The position numbers and the translations under genes were made by a program. This document shows, piece by piece, positions 36,797 to 46,703 of a stretch of 64,000 nucleotides of DNA. The notes beneath the pieces were generated by a model. That model was not told the origin of the DNA. It saw nothing but the letters and a program-made list of their open reading frames with translations, and did not search any database. Where the stretch lies: positions 1-64,000 of the forward strand of contig CAVUQS010000020.1 of assembly GCA_963743705.1 (NCBI GenBank), written 5' to 3'. The stretch is from PALSA-243 sp963743705. GTDB lineage: Bacteria; Acidobacteriota; Terriglobia; Bryobacterales; Bryobacteraceae. The stretch's first letter is position 1. Each line of letters starts with the position of its first letter.

Positions 36797-37573
36797 TCAG
36801 AGCCTCGTCCAACTTGTTAACGTACGCTGATCGCCCTTCAGGGACTTGAACGCGGCCGGCCGGGCGGCGCCGGGTGGGGCGACGCAGAATTTCACCAGAT
36901 CGCCATCGAATTGATAGATTCCGAGCTGCTTTTTGCCCTTGTTGGAACCCGCCAGGTTCAAATAGTCGATGGTCGCCGGCGTTGACGACGCATCGAAGCT
37001 GATTTCCACCTTGAGCATGGTCTGAGGGCCGGCCAGCACCGTTGTTACATTGCCCTGGGTAACCCGCTTCACCCACTGCACGAGCGAGTCGTCCATCTTC
37101 TTTCCATCCATAACGCCGGAAATCAGGCGCCACTCGCCCTCGAAGATGGTGGGAGCCGTGGTGGGCGTGGCCGCGCCGGCCTTCGCCGCCTTTTTCGTAG
37201 TCTTGGCAGGTTTGCGCTGCAGGAATTCAAGGGCGTGGCCGCTGCCGGCCTTAGTAGCGAAGGTCTTGGGGCGCGCATCGCCGCGCGTGGCGATGCAAAG
37301 CTTCCACGAGCCGTCCTTTAGTTCGTAAATGCCGCGATTGACGTTGCCAGCTTCCGGTCCGACATCGAATTTCATGTCGATCTGACGCGGTTTGGCGGTG
37401 GTGCGGAGCGTAAGCGTTCCGCCGTAATTGGCGCCCATGCCGCTGCTGGTGAAGCGATCGCCCTTCACCTCGATACGGGCACCGGAAACCATGCCATCCG
37501 GCACGGGTTGGCCGTCGACTTCGAGGGTTGCGACGAGCCAGGGACCCTGGAGAAGATCGAGGTCCTTACACAT
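36797..37573 (-). CDS. Protein with two TIGR03067 repeats
   Basis: TIGR03067 is a small beta-barrel-like domain found chiefly in Planctomycetes and Acidobacteria, function unknown. The first copy starts DLDLLQGPWLVATLEVDGQPV and the second IFEGEWRLISGVMDGKKM, joined by a Lys/Ala/Pro-rich linker (residues ~120-140). I start at MCKDLDLLQ, where the domain begins; TATAAT lies 15 bases upstream, favouring this over an ATG 16 codons earlier, which would span that hexamer. There is no signal peptide from this start, so it would be cytoplasmic. It heads the leftward run into the two VWA genes. Confidence 0.75.
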   Translation of the reverse strand: MCKDLDLLQGPWLVATLEVDGQPVPDGMVSGARIEVKGDRFTSSGMGANYGGTLTLRTTAKPRQIDMKFDVGPEAGNVNRGIYELKDGSWKLCIATRGDARPKTFATKAGSGHALEFLQRKPAKTTKKAAKAGAATPTTAPTIFEGEWRLISGVMDGKKMDDSLVQWVKRVTQGNVTTVLAGPQTMLKVEISFDASSTPATIDYLNLAGSNKGKKQLGIYQFDGDLVKFCVAPPGAARPAAFKSLKGDQRTLTSWTRL

Positions 37574-37637
37574 GGCAGACTTCGGGGAATTATACTCCTT
37601 TGGCTGCGCCGGTAGACCCAAGACCCGCAGGTCGCGT

Positions 37638-38033
37638 CTAAGCCGCTACGGCTTCGCGGATAAAGGTCACGATGGCATCGAGCGATGCGCCGGGTTGAAA
37701 CACGGCTGCGACGCCCTGGCGCTTCAGTTCTTCGGCGTCTTCATCGGGCACGATGCCGCCGACCAGAACCTTCACGTCGTTCATGCCCTTTTCGCGGAGC
37801 AGTTCCATCACGCGCGGGACGATGGCGTTGTGCGCGCCGGAAAGAATCGAGAGGCCGATCACCTGCACGTCCTCCTGCAGCGCGGCGTTGACGATCATCT
37901 CGGGGGTCTGGCGCAAGCCGGTATAGATCACTTCCATGCCTGCGTCGCGGAGGGCGCGCGCGATCACTTTGGCGCCGCGGTCGTGGCCATCGAGGCCGGG
38001 TTTTGCAACCAACACTCGAATCGGGTTCGCCAT
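37638..38033 (-). CDS. Methylmalonyl-CoA mutase, cobalamin-binding subunit
   Basis: A 131-residue B12-binding domain. The signature DGHDRGAKV (residues 15-23) carries the His that coordinates cobalt; LSILSGAH and LVGGIVPDEDAEEL complete the fold. It is the C-terminal half of the mutase, encoded separately as in archaea and many other prokaryotes with a split enzyme. It follows the large-subunit gene with a 4-base gap, so both are co-expressed. Together they isomerise methylmalonyl-CoA and succinyl-CoA in propionate or odd-chain fatty-acid metabolism. No MeaB chaperone gene lies next to them. Confidence 0.93.
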   Translation of the reverse strand: MANPIRVLVAKPGLDGHDRGAKVIARALRDAGMEVIYTGLRQTPEMIVNAALQEDVQVIGLSILSGAHNAIVPRVMELLREKGMNDVKVLVGGIVPDEDAEELKRQGVAAVFQPGASLDAIVTFIREAVAA

Positions 38034-38037
38034 TGTT

Positions 38038-39618
<1,581 letters not shown>

Positions 39619-39649
39619 TCGCGTACCGATATCATCTTAACGCCATGCC

Positions 39650-39667
39650 AACCACGGAATCGTGGTT
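39650..39667. promoter_or_regulatory. Small inverted repeat upstream of phosphomannomutase
   Basis: AACCACG and CGTGGTT form a perfect 7-bp repeat with a 4-base GAAT loop, ending 12 bases before the ATG. It could be an operator or a stable leader hairpin. Nothing further supports either role. Confidence 0.4.
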
Positions 39668-39679
39668 CCATATTAATTC

Positions 39680-41041
39680 ATGCTGAAAGCCACCATTTTT
39701 CGGGAATATGACATACGCGGCATCGCCGATGAAGAGCTGACAAGCTCAGGCGTCGAGCTCCTGGGGCAGGCGTTCGGAACGTATTTGCAGCGCCACGCTG
39801 GGCGCAACGTCAATCTGGGCCGCGATACGCGCTTGAGTTCTCCGCGCCTGCGCGATGCGTTGATGCGCGGCCTGAAGGCCAGCGGATGTCACGTCACCGA
39901 TATCGGCGTGGTACCAACGCCCGTGCTCTATTACTCGCAGTTCCGTTTGAAAGCCGACGGCGCCGTGATGATCACCGGCAGCCACAATCCGGCCGAATTT
40001 AACGGATTCAAGACCGTGTGCGGCGCCTCTACCATTCACGGCGAGGCGATACAAGACATCCGCCGCATGATGGAATCGGGCGATCTCTCGAGCGGCCAGG
40101 GCAGCGAAACCACCGCCGATTGCGTGACGCCGTATGTCGCGGAAATCGCATCGCAGTTCAAATTTCCGCGCCGCGTCAAAGTCGTGATCGATGCCGGAAA
40201 CGGAACGGGTGGTCCGGTGATGCATCGGCTTCTAGAGCGTCTGAACGTGGACGCGACCGAGATGTTCTTCGAGATGGACGGCCGTTTCCCGAATCATCAT
40301 CCCGACCCGACGGTGCCGAAGAATCTCGAAGGCCTGATCGCCAAGGTGCGCGAAACGGGTGCGGAGTTGGGCATTGCGTTCGACGGCGATACGGATCGCA
40401 TCGGCGCCGTGGACGAGACCGGCCAGGTAGTCTACGGCGACCAGTTGATGATCGTCTACGCGCGCGAGATCCTGACGCGTAAGCCCGGCGCCACCTTCAT
40501 CGGTGAAGTGAAATGCTCGCAAGCCATGTACGACGACCTCGCCGCGCGGGGCGGCAACCCCATCATGTGGAAGACGGGGCATTCGCTCATCAAAGCGAAG
40601 ATGAAGGAGACGCATGCGGAACTGGCCGGCGAGATGAGCGGTCACATGTTCTTTGGCGACCGCTACTACGGCTTCGACGACGCGCTTTACGCGGCCTGCC
40701 GGCTGATCGAGATCGTGGCCAACTCGGGGCATCCGCTCTCATATCAACTCGCCGATTTGCCGAAGACGGTGACGACGCCCGAGATCCGATTCGACTGCCC
40801 TGACGACCTGAAGTTCGAGGTCGTGCGGCGCGTGGCGGAGACATTGAAGGCGCGCTATAAGACGATCGACGTCGATGGCGTGCGCGCCATTTTTCAGCAC
40901 GGTTGGGGCCTGGTGCGCGCTTCGAATACGCAGCCGGTATTGGTGATGCGTTTCGAAGCCGAGACGCCTGAGTTGCTACACGCATATCAGACGGAAGTCG
41001 AAGCGGTGGTCAGCGCGGCGAAGACTTCGGCCGAGGCGTAA
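39680..41041 (+). CDS. Phosphomannomutase/phosphoglucomutase
   Basis: A 453-residue alpha-D-phosphohexomutase of the AlgC/ManB type, which interconverts hexose 6- and 1-phosphates for nucleotide-sugar synthesis. The phosphoserine loop is TGSHNP (S101), the metal loop DGDTDR, and the sugar-recognition loop GEMSGHMFF. The phosphate-binding C-terminal domain is present. The family usually starts with a REYDIRG motif, which is at residues 8-14. The 3' end overlaps the converging membrane-protein gene by 32 bases. Mannose versus glucose specificity cannot be set by sequence. It could feed sugar nucleotides to the glycan genes near 50 kb. Confidence 0.92.
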   Translation: MLKATIFREYDIRGIADEELTSSGVELLGQAFGTYLQRHAGRNVNLGRDTRLSSPRLRDALMRGLKASGCHVTDIGVVPTPVLYYSQFRLKADGAVMITGSHNPAEFNGFKTVCGASTIHGEAIQDIRRMMESGDLSSGQGSETTADCVTPYVAEIASQFKFPRRVKVVIDAGNGTGGPVMHRLLERLNVDATEMFFEMDGRFPNHHPDPTVPKNLEGLIAKVRETGAELGIAFDGDTDRIGAVDETGQVVYGDQLMIVYAREILTRKPGATFIGEVKCSQAMYDDLAARGGNPIMWKTGHSLIKAKMKETHAELAGEMSGHMFFGDRYYGFDDALYAACRLIEIVANSGHPLSYQLADLPKTVTTPEIRFDCPDDLKFEVVRRVAETLKARYKTIDVDGVRAIFQHGWGLVRASNTQPVLVMRFEAETPELLHAYQTEVEAVVSAAKTSAEA

Positions 41042-43022
41042 GCCGAGACCCAGGCCAGAACGCGAGCGCAAGAAGCGCCAACCCAGTCGCCATGGAAAGC
41101 GCCAGCGACCACCACAGAATCACGGGATGGAATTCCATGCGCACGCGATGCGTTCCGGCCGGCACGGCCACGGCTCGAAAGGCGATCTCCGCCGTTTGTA
41201 TCGGTGTTTCGCGGCCATCGAGCCATGCATGCCAGCCCGGATAATTGTTTTCGCTCATCACCAGCAGCGCGTTCGCGCGCGATGATGTCGCAACTTCCAA
41301 CGCATCGGGTTCGTAGCTGATGGTGCGGACTTCGTCTTGCGGGTCGAGCTCCGGCTGGAGCGGAACATTTTCGCCATGCGCCAGAAAGAAACGCGGCATC
41401 GCGGTGCGGTTCTCGAAAACTTCCTCGCCAGGTAGCGACGCCACGTGGCGGAAACGATTGAGCTCCGCGAGCCGCGCCACGCCATCGCCCGCCGCCATCA
41501 CGTAACGGTCGTTCAACAGATCGAGCACCGGCGAATCGGGACGATCGACGGGAAAATACCAGCCCCACGGATGTCCGTCGTGCAGATGCAGGCGAAGCTG
41601 GATGATGCTTTCGAGCGCCAGCGGGCTGACGCCATCGGCGCTGGGAACGCGGGTGACCGGCGCAAGCACGGCCCAGATGGGCGACGTGCCTTCCAGGTTG
41701 TCGATGCGCCAAGGCGGATTGGCCGTGCCGGTCAACGCGCGCATCGTGGCCACGGCCTGCGGCGCGAGTCCCGGTTCGTCGTGAAGGGAGACCACGTTCA
41801 TGGGGCGGCTGGAGCCGGTGACGAAAAGATCGGCCGCAATGAGCACGCCGATGGCGATTTTTACGACGTCGCGCGCGCGAATCCTGTCGAGCCCCAGCGC
41901 AATCAGACCCGCCAGCGCAAAGGTGAAGATGCAGTACGCGTATTCGGGATGAATGCCGATCCGGACGCGCTCGGGCAGAAGCGGATATAACGCGCGCCAA
42001 AGCGCGGTGTTTTCTCCCACCGTGAAAATCGCGCCGAACACGGCCACGATGGCGAGCAAGGCCACCGTGCGCGTGCGCCGGAACGCGAGCGCATAGACGG
42101 CCAGCGCGAGGCCGATCAGCGACGAATAGAGGTAGAGAAAGCTGCGGTCGCCGGGCCCGGTGAAATTGGCATCGAAGATCCGGTAGTGATCGGGCGCGAC
42201 CAATGAAACGAATGCCTGGGGAAGAATGCCGCCGCCGGTTCCGAGCCATCCGGCGCGAAACATGGCGACGCTATGGGCGGTGAGTTGCGCGGTCGGAATG
42301 AAGATTACCGCCGAGAAAGCAATGCCGAGTATGCATCCCGCGGCGGTAGCGATGAGCAGGCGCCATCGCGCCATGCGTAGCGCGACGAGCGTCAGAGCGA
42401 GCACTGTGGCGCAAAGAAAGACGGCGAATGCCGGTTGCGGGAATCCGCCGAGCACGGCCATGCCGAGTGCCAAAGCGAGCGCCGCAAGCCATCGCCGGTC
42501 CACTCGCTCGCGCAGATTCCAGACGGCCAGGCACGCCAGCGGCATCCACGACACGGCCATGATGGCGCCGATATGCTCGGCGCGCGACGCGAAGTAGCCG
42601 CCGGTTTCGAACACCATCGCGCCGGCCCAAGCGGGGATGTCCGCCGCGCCGAGCGCGCGAAAGAAGCGCCACGAAAACACTCCCGCGATAAAGATGTGCA
42701 ACGCGACCACCCATTCCACAAATTGCGGCAGACGGGCGGGTGCAATGTGAGCGGCGATCCACGTTGCGGCCAGGATGAACGGCTGAAAGTAACAAGCCTC
42801 AATATTTGCGAAGACGGGATAGCCGCAGTAGCTGTAGGGATTCCAAAGCGCGAAATGGCCGGCGCGCAGGCGGTCGGCAAGAAACGAGATCAATGGAAGC
42901 TGAACGCCGCGAAAATCCCAAGGAAATTGATAATCCGCGCTGAACAGCGGCTTATGGAAAAAAATAAGAACGTTGGCGAAGAGGACGAAGTAAATGAGCG
43001 CACGAGCGCGCCATGAGGGCAC
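41010..43022 (-). CDS. Large polytopic YfhO-like membrane protein (GT-C fold candidate)
   Basis: A protein of about 670 residues with a dozen or so hydrophobic helices, then a soluble C-terminal domain. The N-terminal part contains PLFSADYQFPWDFRGVQLP and the loop ALWNPYSYCGYPVFANIEAC, a pattern of YfhO-type lipid-linked glycosyl transfer proteins. The end (WWSLALSMATGLALLAL) is hydrophobic. The upstream start is unclear: the frame is open to 43094, inside the preceding gene; I prefer the GTG at 43022, just before the first helix. It overlaps the converging phosphomannomutase gene by 32 bases. Function is inferred from family resemblance only. Confidence 0.7.
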   Translation of the reverse strand: MPSWRARALIYFVLFANVLIFFHKPLFSADYQFPWDFRGVQLPLISFLADRLRAGHFALWNPYSYCGYPVFANIEACYFQPFILAATWIAAHIAPARLPQFVEWVVALHIFIAGVFSWRFFRALGAADIPAWAGAMVFETGGYFASRAEHIGAIMAVSWMPLACLAVWNLRERVDRRWLAALALALGMAVLGGFPQPAFAVFLCATVLALTLVALRMARWRLLIATAAGCILGIAFSAVIFIPTAQLTAHSVAMFRAGWLGTGGGILPQAFVSLVAPDHYRIFDANFTGPGDRSFLYLYSSLIGLALAVYALAFRRTRTVALLAIVAVFGAIFTVGENTALWRALYPLLPERVRIGIHPEYAYCIFTFALAGLIALGLDRIRARDVVKIAIGVLIAADLFVTGSSRPMNVVSLHDEPGLAPQAVATMRALTGTANPPWRIDNLEGTSPIWAVLAPVTRVPSADGVSPLALESIIQLRLHLHDGHPWGWYFPVDRPDSPVLDLLNDRYVMAAGDGVARLAELNRFRHVASLPGEEVFENRTAMPRFFLAHGENVPLQPELDPQDEVRTISYEPDALEVATSSRANALLVMSENNYPGWHAWLDGRETPIQTAEIAFRAVAVPAGTHRVRMEFHPVILWWSLALSMATGLALLALAFWPGSRLTPRPKSSPR

Positions 43023-43069
43023 GGAACTATAGTGGCGCACGCTTCGAGGGCGGCGCAAGCGCGCGGCTG

Positions 43070-43573
43070 CTACTTCTTGTAAATCACGCGCCACCCGCCG
43101 GTGGGAATCACCACCCCGATGAGAGTCCCGATGAGCGCTCCCACCGCCGTAGTCCCTCCGATAATCACGCTATTCGGAATGATGTTGAGCTGCCCCGTCT
43201 TGTTCCGGCCGGCAACTCCAACCACTACCCCCGCCGCGGCCCCGATTCCGAGACCGATCAGCGTGTTCCTCCCCCGATGGTTCGGTTTCTTTGCCGAGAC
43301 AGTCACTACCTGCTGACGGCCGAACGTCTCACGGCCTTTTCCGGTAGTCATCACCAACGAATCGTCTGTAACCGCGTCCAGCTTCCCGGCGCTGCTGCGG
43401 GAAGCGTCCTTGATTCGCACCTGGGTTCCAAGCGCCAGTCCCTGAACGGCGCTCCAGCCAGCTACGACCGTAGTCTGCGCGCCGGCCGGCGCGGCCATCA
43501 GGGCCAACACCAATCCGAAGCTACACATCAACCGAGGCAACATCATGGCAGGCAACGCTATCACCCGCCTCAT
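43070..43573 (-). CDS. Secreted protein with a Gly-rich hydrophobic segment
   Basis: A 167-residue protein with a signal peptide ending in MAAPAGA. A small beta-domain (VQGLALGTQVRIKDASRSS; DDSLVMTTGKGRE) resembles LSm-like or bacterial translocation-type beta barrels. A following stretch is rich in Gly/Ala/Val (IGLGIGAAAGVVVGVAGRN and GTTAVGALIGTLIGVVIP), i.e. a glycine-zipper-like membrane insertion region. An in-frame ATG 9 codons later would give a tidier signal peptide. No family is recognised. It diverges from the DUF1572 gene. Confidence 0.6.
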   Translation of the reverse strand: MRRVIALPAMMLPRLMCSFGLVLALMAAPAGAQTTVVAGWSAVQGLALGTQVRIKDASRSSAGKLDAVTDDSLVMTTGKGRETFGRQQVVTVSAKKPNHRGRNTLIGLGIGAAAGVVVGVAGRNKTGQLNIIPNSVIIGGTTAVGALIGTLIGVVIPTGGWRVIYKK

Positions 43574-43613
43574 GCGAAACGCAAGGGGTACTGAATGGAC
43601 GCAAAATATATAT

Positions 43614-44162
43614 ATGCCCCTTCAATTCACGACTTCCTACGTGGAAGATACGGTCGCCGTCTTCCGTTACTACAAAAACCTCGCGGAACGCGCCATGGCG
43701 CAAGTTGCGGACGAACAACTCGCCGCCGTGCTGGATGACGAGATGAATTCGATCGCCATCATCGTGAAGCATATGGCGGGGAACATGCGATCGCGATGGA
43801 CCGATTTTCTGACAACCGATGGCGAAAAGCCCGACCGGAACCGCGACACCGAATTTGCCGACGCCCCTGTGACGCGCGAATCGCTGCTGGCGCTCTGGGA
43901 GAACGGCTGGGGGGTTGTATTTCAGGCGCTCGAGCCGTTATCGGATGGGGATCTGCAACGCACCGTGACCATCCGCAGCGAGCCACACTCGGTGATGCAA
44001 GCGATCAATCGGCAGGTGGCGCACTATAGCTATCATTGCGGACAAATCGTGTTCCTGGCCAAGCATCTTCAGCACCCGGGCTGGAAATCTCTCAGCGTGC
44101 CGCGCCATCGCTCGGCCGACTTCAACCGCCGCGTTGAGGCCGGAGAGGCCAGTCAGCGGTAA
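43614..44162 (+). CDS. DUF1572 (DinB-superfamily) protein
   Basis: A 182-residue four-helix-bundle protein of the DinB/YfiT superfamily. It shows the DUF1572 features: YYKNLAERAMAQVADEQL, EMNSIAIIVKHMAGNMRSRWTDFLTTDGEKP with the first metal-binding His, and QVAHYSYHCGQIVFLAKHL with the later His residues. I start at the ATG at 43614, where the domain begins; a TATATA-rich tract sits directly upstream. Many members bind divalent metals or use a thiol cofactor; the reaction is unknown. It converges with the DUF2007 gene with a 5-base gap. Confidence 0.85.
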   Translation: MPLQFTTSYVEDTVAVFRYYKNLAERAMAQVADEQLAAVLDDEMNSIAIIVKHMAGNMRSRWTDFLTTDGEKPDRNRDTEFADAPVTRESLLALWENGWGVVFQALEPLSDGDLQRTVTIRSEPHSVMQAINRQVAHYSYHCGQIVFLAKHLQHPGWKSLSVPRHRSADFNRRVEAGEASQR

Positions 44163-44167
44163 GCCCA

Positions 44168-44407
44168 TTACTCGGCCGGGTCGGCGTTGTCTACCGGCGC
44201 GAGCGCTTCGCGCGCGTCCTCGGCGTCCTCTTCGCGCACCAGCACTTTATAACCGCCGGTGGCCCAAGCGATGTGGGGGCGCATTCCGCCTGCGGAATCC
44301 GCCTGGATCATGGAATCGATGCCCGCCGATTCCAGCGCGCTCTTCGCCATATCGGCTTGCGCTTCCGTGGCAAAGGCGTGGACGACAACCAGATTTGCGT
44401 CTTCCAT
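44168..44407 (-). CDS. DUF2007-family small protein
   Basis: A 79-residue protein of the DUF2007 type (putative signal-transducing or prokaryotic ubiquitin-associated-like fold): VVVHAFATEAQADMAKSALES, AGIDSMIQADSAGG and YKVLVREEDAEDAREALA. It lies 37 bases downstream of DUF167 and is the last gene of the leftward run. A TAAGAT six bases before the ATG could serve a leaderless promoter of its own, though no -35 is obvious. Function unknown. Confidence 0.75.
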   Translation of the reverse strand: MEDANLVVVHAFATEAQADMAKSALESAGIDSMIQADSAGGMRPHIAWATGGYKVLVREEDAEDAREALAPVDNADPAE

Positions 44408-44444
44408 ACCTTAATCTTACGCGCGCCGCGAATCGGTTGTTCCG

Positions 44445-44711
44445 CTAAGAAGCCGCGCTGAGAAGCCGTTCCACTTCTTCCTGAGCCACGCCTTCGATCT
44501 CGATGGCCTTCACGCGGCTGGTTAAGCCCTGAATGATCGATACGCAGCGGCGCGGCACGCCGGCCAATTCCGCGAAGAACCGGATGCATTCATCGTTGGC
44601 TTTGCCATCTACCGGCGGCGCGGCAAGGTCGAGCTTCCAGGCATCGCCGAAGCGTCCGGTAATCGCAGTCCGCCTGGCGCGCGGATGCACTTTCACCGCG
44701 ATACGCGCCAT
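44445..44711 (-). CDS. DUF167 (YggU-like) protein
   Basis: An 88-residue protein of the DUF167/YggU family. The markers are VKVHPRARRTAITG, the DAWKLDLAAPPVDGKANDECIRFFAELAG block (residues ~22-50) and GLTSRVKAIEIEG. Its start overlaps the end of the ABC ATPase gene by 19 bases, which implies co-expression. The family has no settled function; a link to the ABC ATPase is only positional. Confidence 0.88.
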   Translation of the reverse strand: MARIAVKVHPRARRTAITGRFGDAWKLDLAAPPVDGKANDECIRFFAELAGVPRRCVSIIQGLTSRVKAIEIEGVAQEEVERLLSAAS

Positions 44712-45886
44712 TCGATCTTCGCCCTCAGGTTGGCCACGCCGGCGGCGACGCGCGTATCCACCACTTCGAACGCGATGGCGTCATCCAGCCAATCGTGGCT
44801 CGACCCATCCGAGCTCTGGGTAGCCACAGTGAGCGTGTAGGATTGCGGCGTCAGCCAGCATTCGATGCCGAAATCCACTTCGAGTTCATCACCGGGCTGC
44901 AGATCGCCGAGCGGCATGTTCTCAATGCGCGTGTTGGTGCCGTAGACGTCCATGCCGATGCGCGTGCGGATGAGAATGCCGACCATTGGGTCCGATGCCG
45001 CCCGACGGAAACGCGAGCGCACGCGGACGGTCACCGCCTCGCCGCTGGCGATCGATTCCGCCGCTTCGCCGCGCGCGTTCAAAATCTCGACGCTCAGAAT
45101 CTCGCTGGCGCCATCGCCGTGCCGGAAACTGGCGGACAGGCGCGAATCCCGCTTGGCCGGCTGCTGTTTTTCCAGTACCAGGCCGATATAGCGATTAATC
45201 ACGTCTTTGGGCGCGCCCTGCGCCTCGATGCGGCCGTGCAACAGCAGAATGGCGCGGTCGGAAAGCTGTTTGACGAGGCCCAGATCGTGCGAGACGAAGA
45301 GCACGGTGATCTTGCGCTCGCGCAGTTCCTGGAATTTGCGCACGCAACGGTTGGCGAACACGGCGTCGCCCACGGCGAGGGCTTCGTCTACGATCAGAAT
45401 CTCCGGGTCGACGTGAATCGCGGTGGAGAAGGCGAGGCGCACATACATGCCGCTCGAGTATTCCTTGACCGGCCGCTCCATGAATTCGCCGATCTCGGCG
45501 AAGGCTTCGATGGATGGCATGGCGCGGTCGATTTCGCCGCGGCTCAAGCCGAGAATTTCGCCGTTGAGATAGACGTTCTCACGCCCGCTGAATTCGGGGT
45601 TGAAGCCCGCGCCGAGTTCCAGCAGCGCAGCGATGCGCCCGCTCGTCTTGACCGAACCTTCGGTCGGCTGCAAAATGCCGGCGACGATCTGCAGCAGCGT
45701 GCTCTTGCCGCATCCGTTGGGGCCAACGAGGCTCAGGGTCTCGCCGGGCTCGACGTGAAACGAGATATCGCGCAGTGCCCAGAAATCGGTGTGCAGCGAC
45801 GCGACGCCCGGCAGCAGCTCGCGCAAGCGGTCGGCGGGACGGCGATAGAGACGGTAGAGCTTGGAGACGTTTTCGACGAGGACCAA
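44693..45886 (-). CDS. Wzt-type polysaccharide-export ABC ATPase with a C-terminal carbohydrate-binding domain
   Basis: A 397-residue ATPase of the teichoic-acid/O-antigen exporter class. Walker A is GPNGCGKST (residues ~54-62), the signature motif is YSSGMYVRLAFS and Walker B is ILIVDEALAVGD, followed by the H-switch in VLFVSHDLG. Residues ~260-390 form a Wzt-C-like beta-sandwich that recognises the exported glycan. It starts at a TTG; an in-frame TAG 15 bases upstream excludes longer starts. The partner Wzm permease, normally adjacent, is not in the window. It lies 12 bases after the DUF3738 gene and could share its BlaI-controlled promoter. Confidence 0.9.
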   Translation of the reverse strand: MVLVENVSKLYRLYRRPADRLRELLPGVASLHTDFWALRDISFHVEPGETLSLVGPNGCGKSTLLQIVAGILQPTEGSVKTSGRIAALLELGAGFNPEFSGRENVYLNGEILGLSRGEIDRAMPSIEAFAEIGEFMERPVKEYSSGMYVRLAFSTAIHVDPEILIVDEALAVGDAVFANRCVRKFQELRERKITVLFVSHDLGLVKQLSDRAILLLHGRIEAQGAPKDVINRYIGLVLEKQQPAKRDSRLSASFRHGDGASEILSVEILNARGEAAESIASGEAVTVRVRSRFRRAASDPMVGILIRTRIGMDVYGTNTRIENMPLGDLQPGDELEVDFGIECWLTPQSYTLTVATQSSDGSSHDWLDDAIAFEVVDTRVAAGVANLRAKIEWRVSR

Positions 45887-45898
45887 ATTCGATGGTAG

Positions 45899-46666
45899 CT
45901 AATTGGCTGTTGGCTGCGAGATGCGATCGATTACCAGAACATCGACCGGCATCTTGCGCGATTCGAGCTTCAGACCGGCCTGCTGCTGGAGTGCGGTGTA
46001 GATGGAAGGGCCGCCGGCCCAGTCCGAGGCGTCGGCGTTCTTGGGCCGGCCGTAGCCGAATGTGCGGGGCTTGCCGTCTTCGGTGGTCCATTTCAACAGG
46101 ACGCAGAAATTCTCCTTGAGGCCGGTGGCATCGAACACAGGCTGGCCAACCTGCTGCGAGAGGGATGTGGCAAGCCAGGACATCGACATGATGGAGTCGG
46201 CATCCATATTCGCTGGGCAGCCGGCGCTCTGCGTCCGCAGTTTGATGCCGCCCTTGTCCAGCACTAGCGCCAGCGCCTTGCGCTGTTCGGTTTCGTGATG
46301 AACCTTCAATTGGAACCGATCGGCAAGTAGTGCGCGAAGACGGAGCATCTGGCGTGCCTGGGCCTCTTTGCCCAGATAATCCTTATCCGGAGGCAAGGGA
46401 GCGGCGACGATATCAAACTTGGTTGCGCGGATCCACGCAGGCGCGCCGCGGAGTTGGTAATCGCGAATGCCGTAGCTGAGCGTGATCAGGTTCTCGACCG
46501 CCATATTGGTGATCTCGACTCTACCGCCCGGGTTGAATCGCATGGCGACGTAGGGCGCGCCGGGTTTGCTGGGCTTGATGGACGCGACCTCGAAGGACGA
46601 CGCCTGACCGTAAACGAGCAGGCGCGTAATCAACAAGACGGAGATTCGTTTCAGTGCGGCTTGCAT
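45899..46666 (-). CDS. DUF3738 (TIGR03435) family protein
   Basis: A 255-residue member of the DUF3738 family. A short leader (ISVLLITRLLVYGQA) precedes FEVASIKPSKPG, then MRFNPGGRVEITNMAVENLITLSYGI with the family core (residues ~42-68), ARQMLRLRALLADRFQLKVHHE, and a C-terminal KMPVDVLVIDRI. In this copy the DKTGLTG block is DATGLKE. It diverges from blaI with 30 bases between starts and is followed 12 bases later by the Wzt-type gene. In Acidobacteria this domain is often fused to M56 peptidases, so its location beside one is telling. Start is the ATG 8 bases after a TATACT -10. Confidence 0.9.
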   Translation of the reverse strand: MQAALKRISVLLITRLLVYGQASSFEVASIKPSKPGAPYVAMRFNPGGRVEITNMAVENLITLSYGIRDYQLRGAPAWIRATKFDIVAAPLPPDKDYLGKEAQARQMLRLRALLADRFQLKVHHETEQRKALALVLDKGGIKLRTQSAGCPANMDADSIMSMSWLATSLSQQVGQPVFDATGLKENFCVLLKWTTEDGKPRTFGYGRPKNADASDWAGGPSIYTALQQQAGLKLESRKMPVDVLVIDRISQPTAN

Positions 46667-46703
46667 CCGGCTTCAGTATACGTTACAGTCTGTAGCGTGA
46701 CAA
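46661..46703. promoter_or_regulatory. Overlapping divergent promoters with a BlaI-type palindrome
   Basis: Minus strand: TTGTCA (46703-46698), 17 bases, TATACT (46680-46675); the DUF3738 ATG follows 8 bases later. Plus strand: TTGCAT (46661-46666), 17 bases, TACAGT (46684-46689); the blaI GTG follows 7 bases later. The perfect palindrome TACAG-T-CTGTA (46684-46694) covers the plus-strand -10 and sits in the minus-strand spacer. TACA...TGTA half-sites are typical of BlaI/MecI operators. Both transcripts would be nearly leaderless. All of this is sequence prediction. Confidence 0.7.

Noticed and set aside
35452..36849. 465-codon open frame opposite the second VWA gene
   Set aside because: Antisense to recognisable VWFA-related blocks; composition is typical of a shadow frame.
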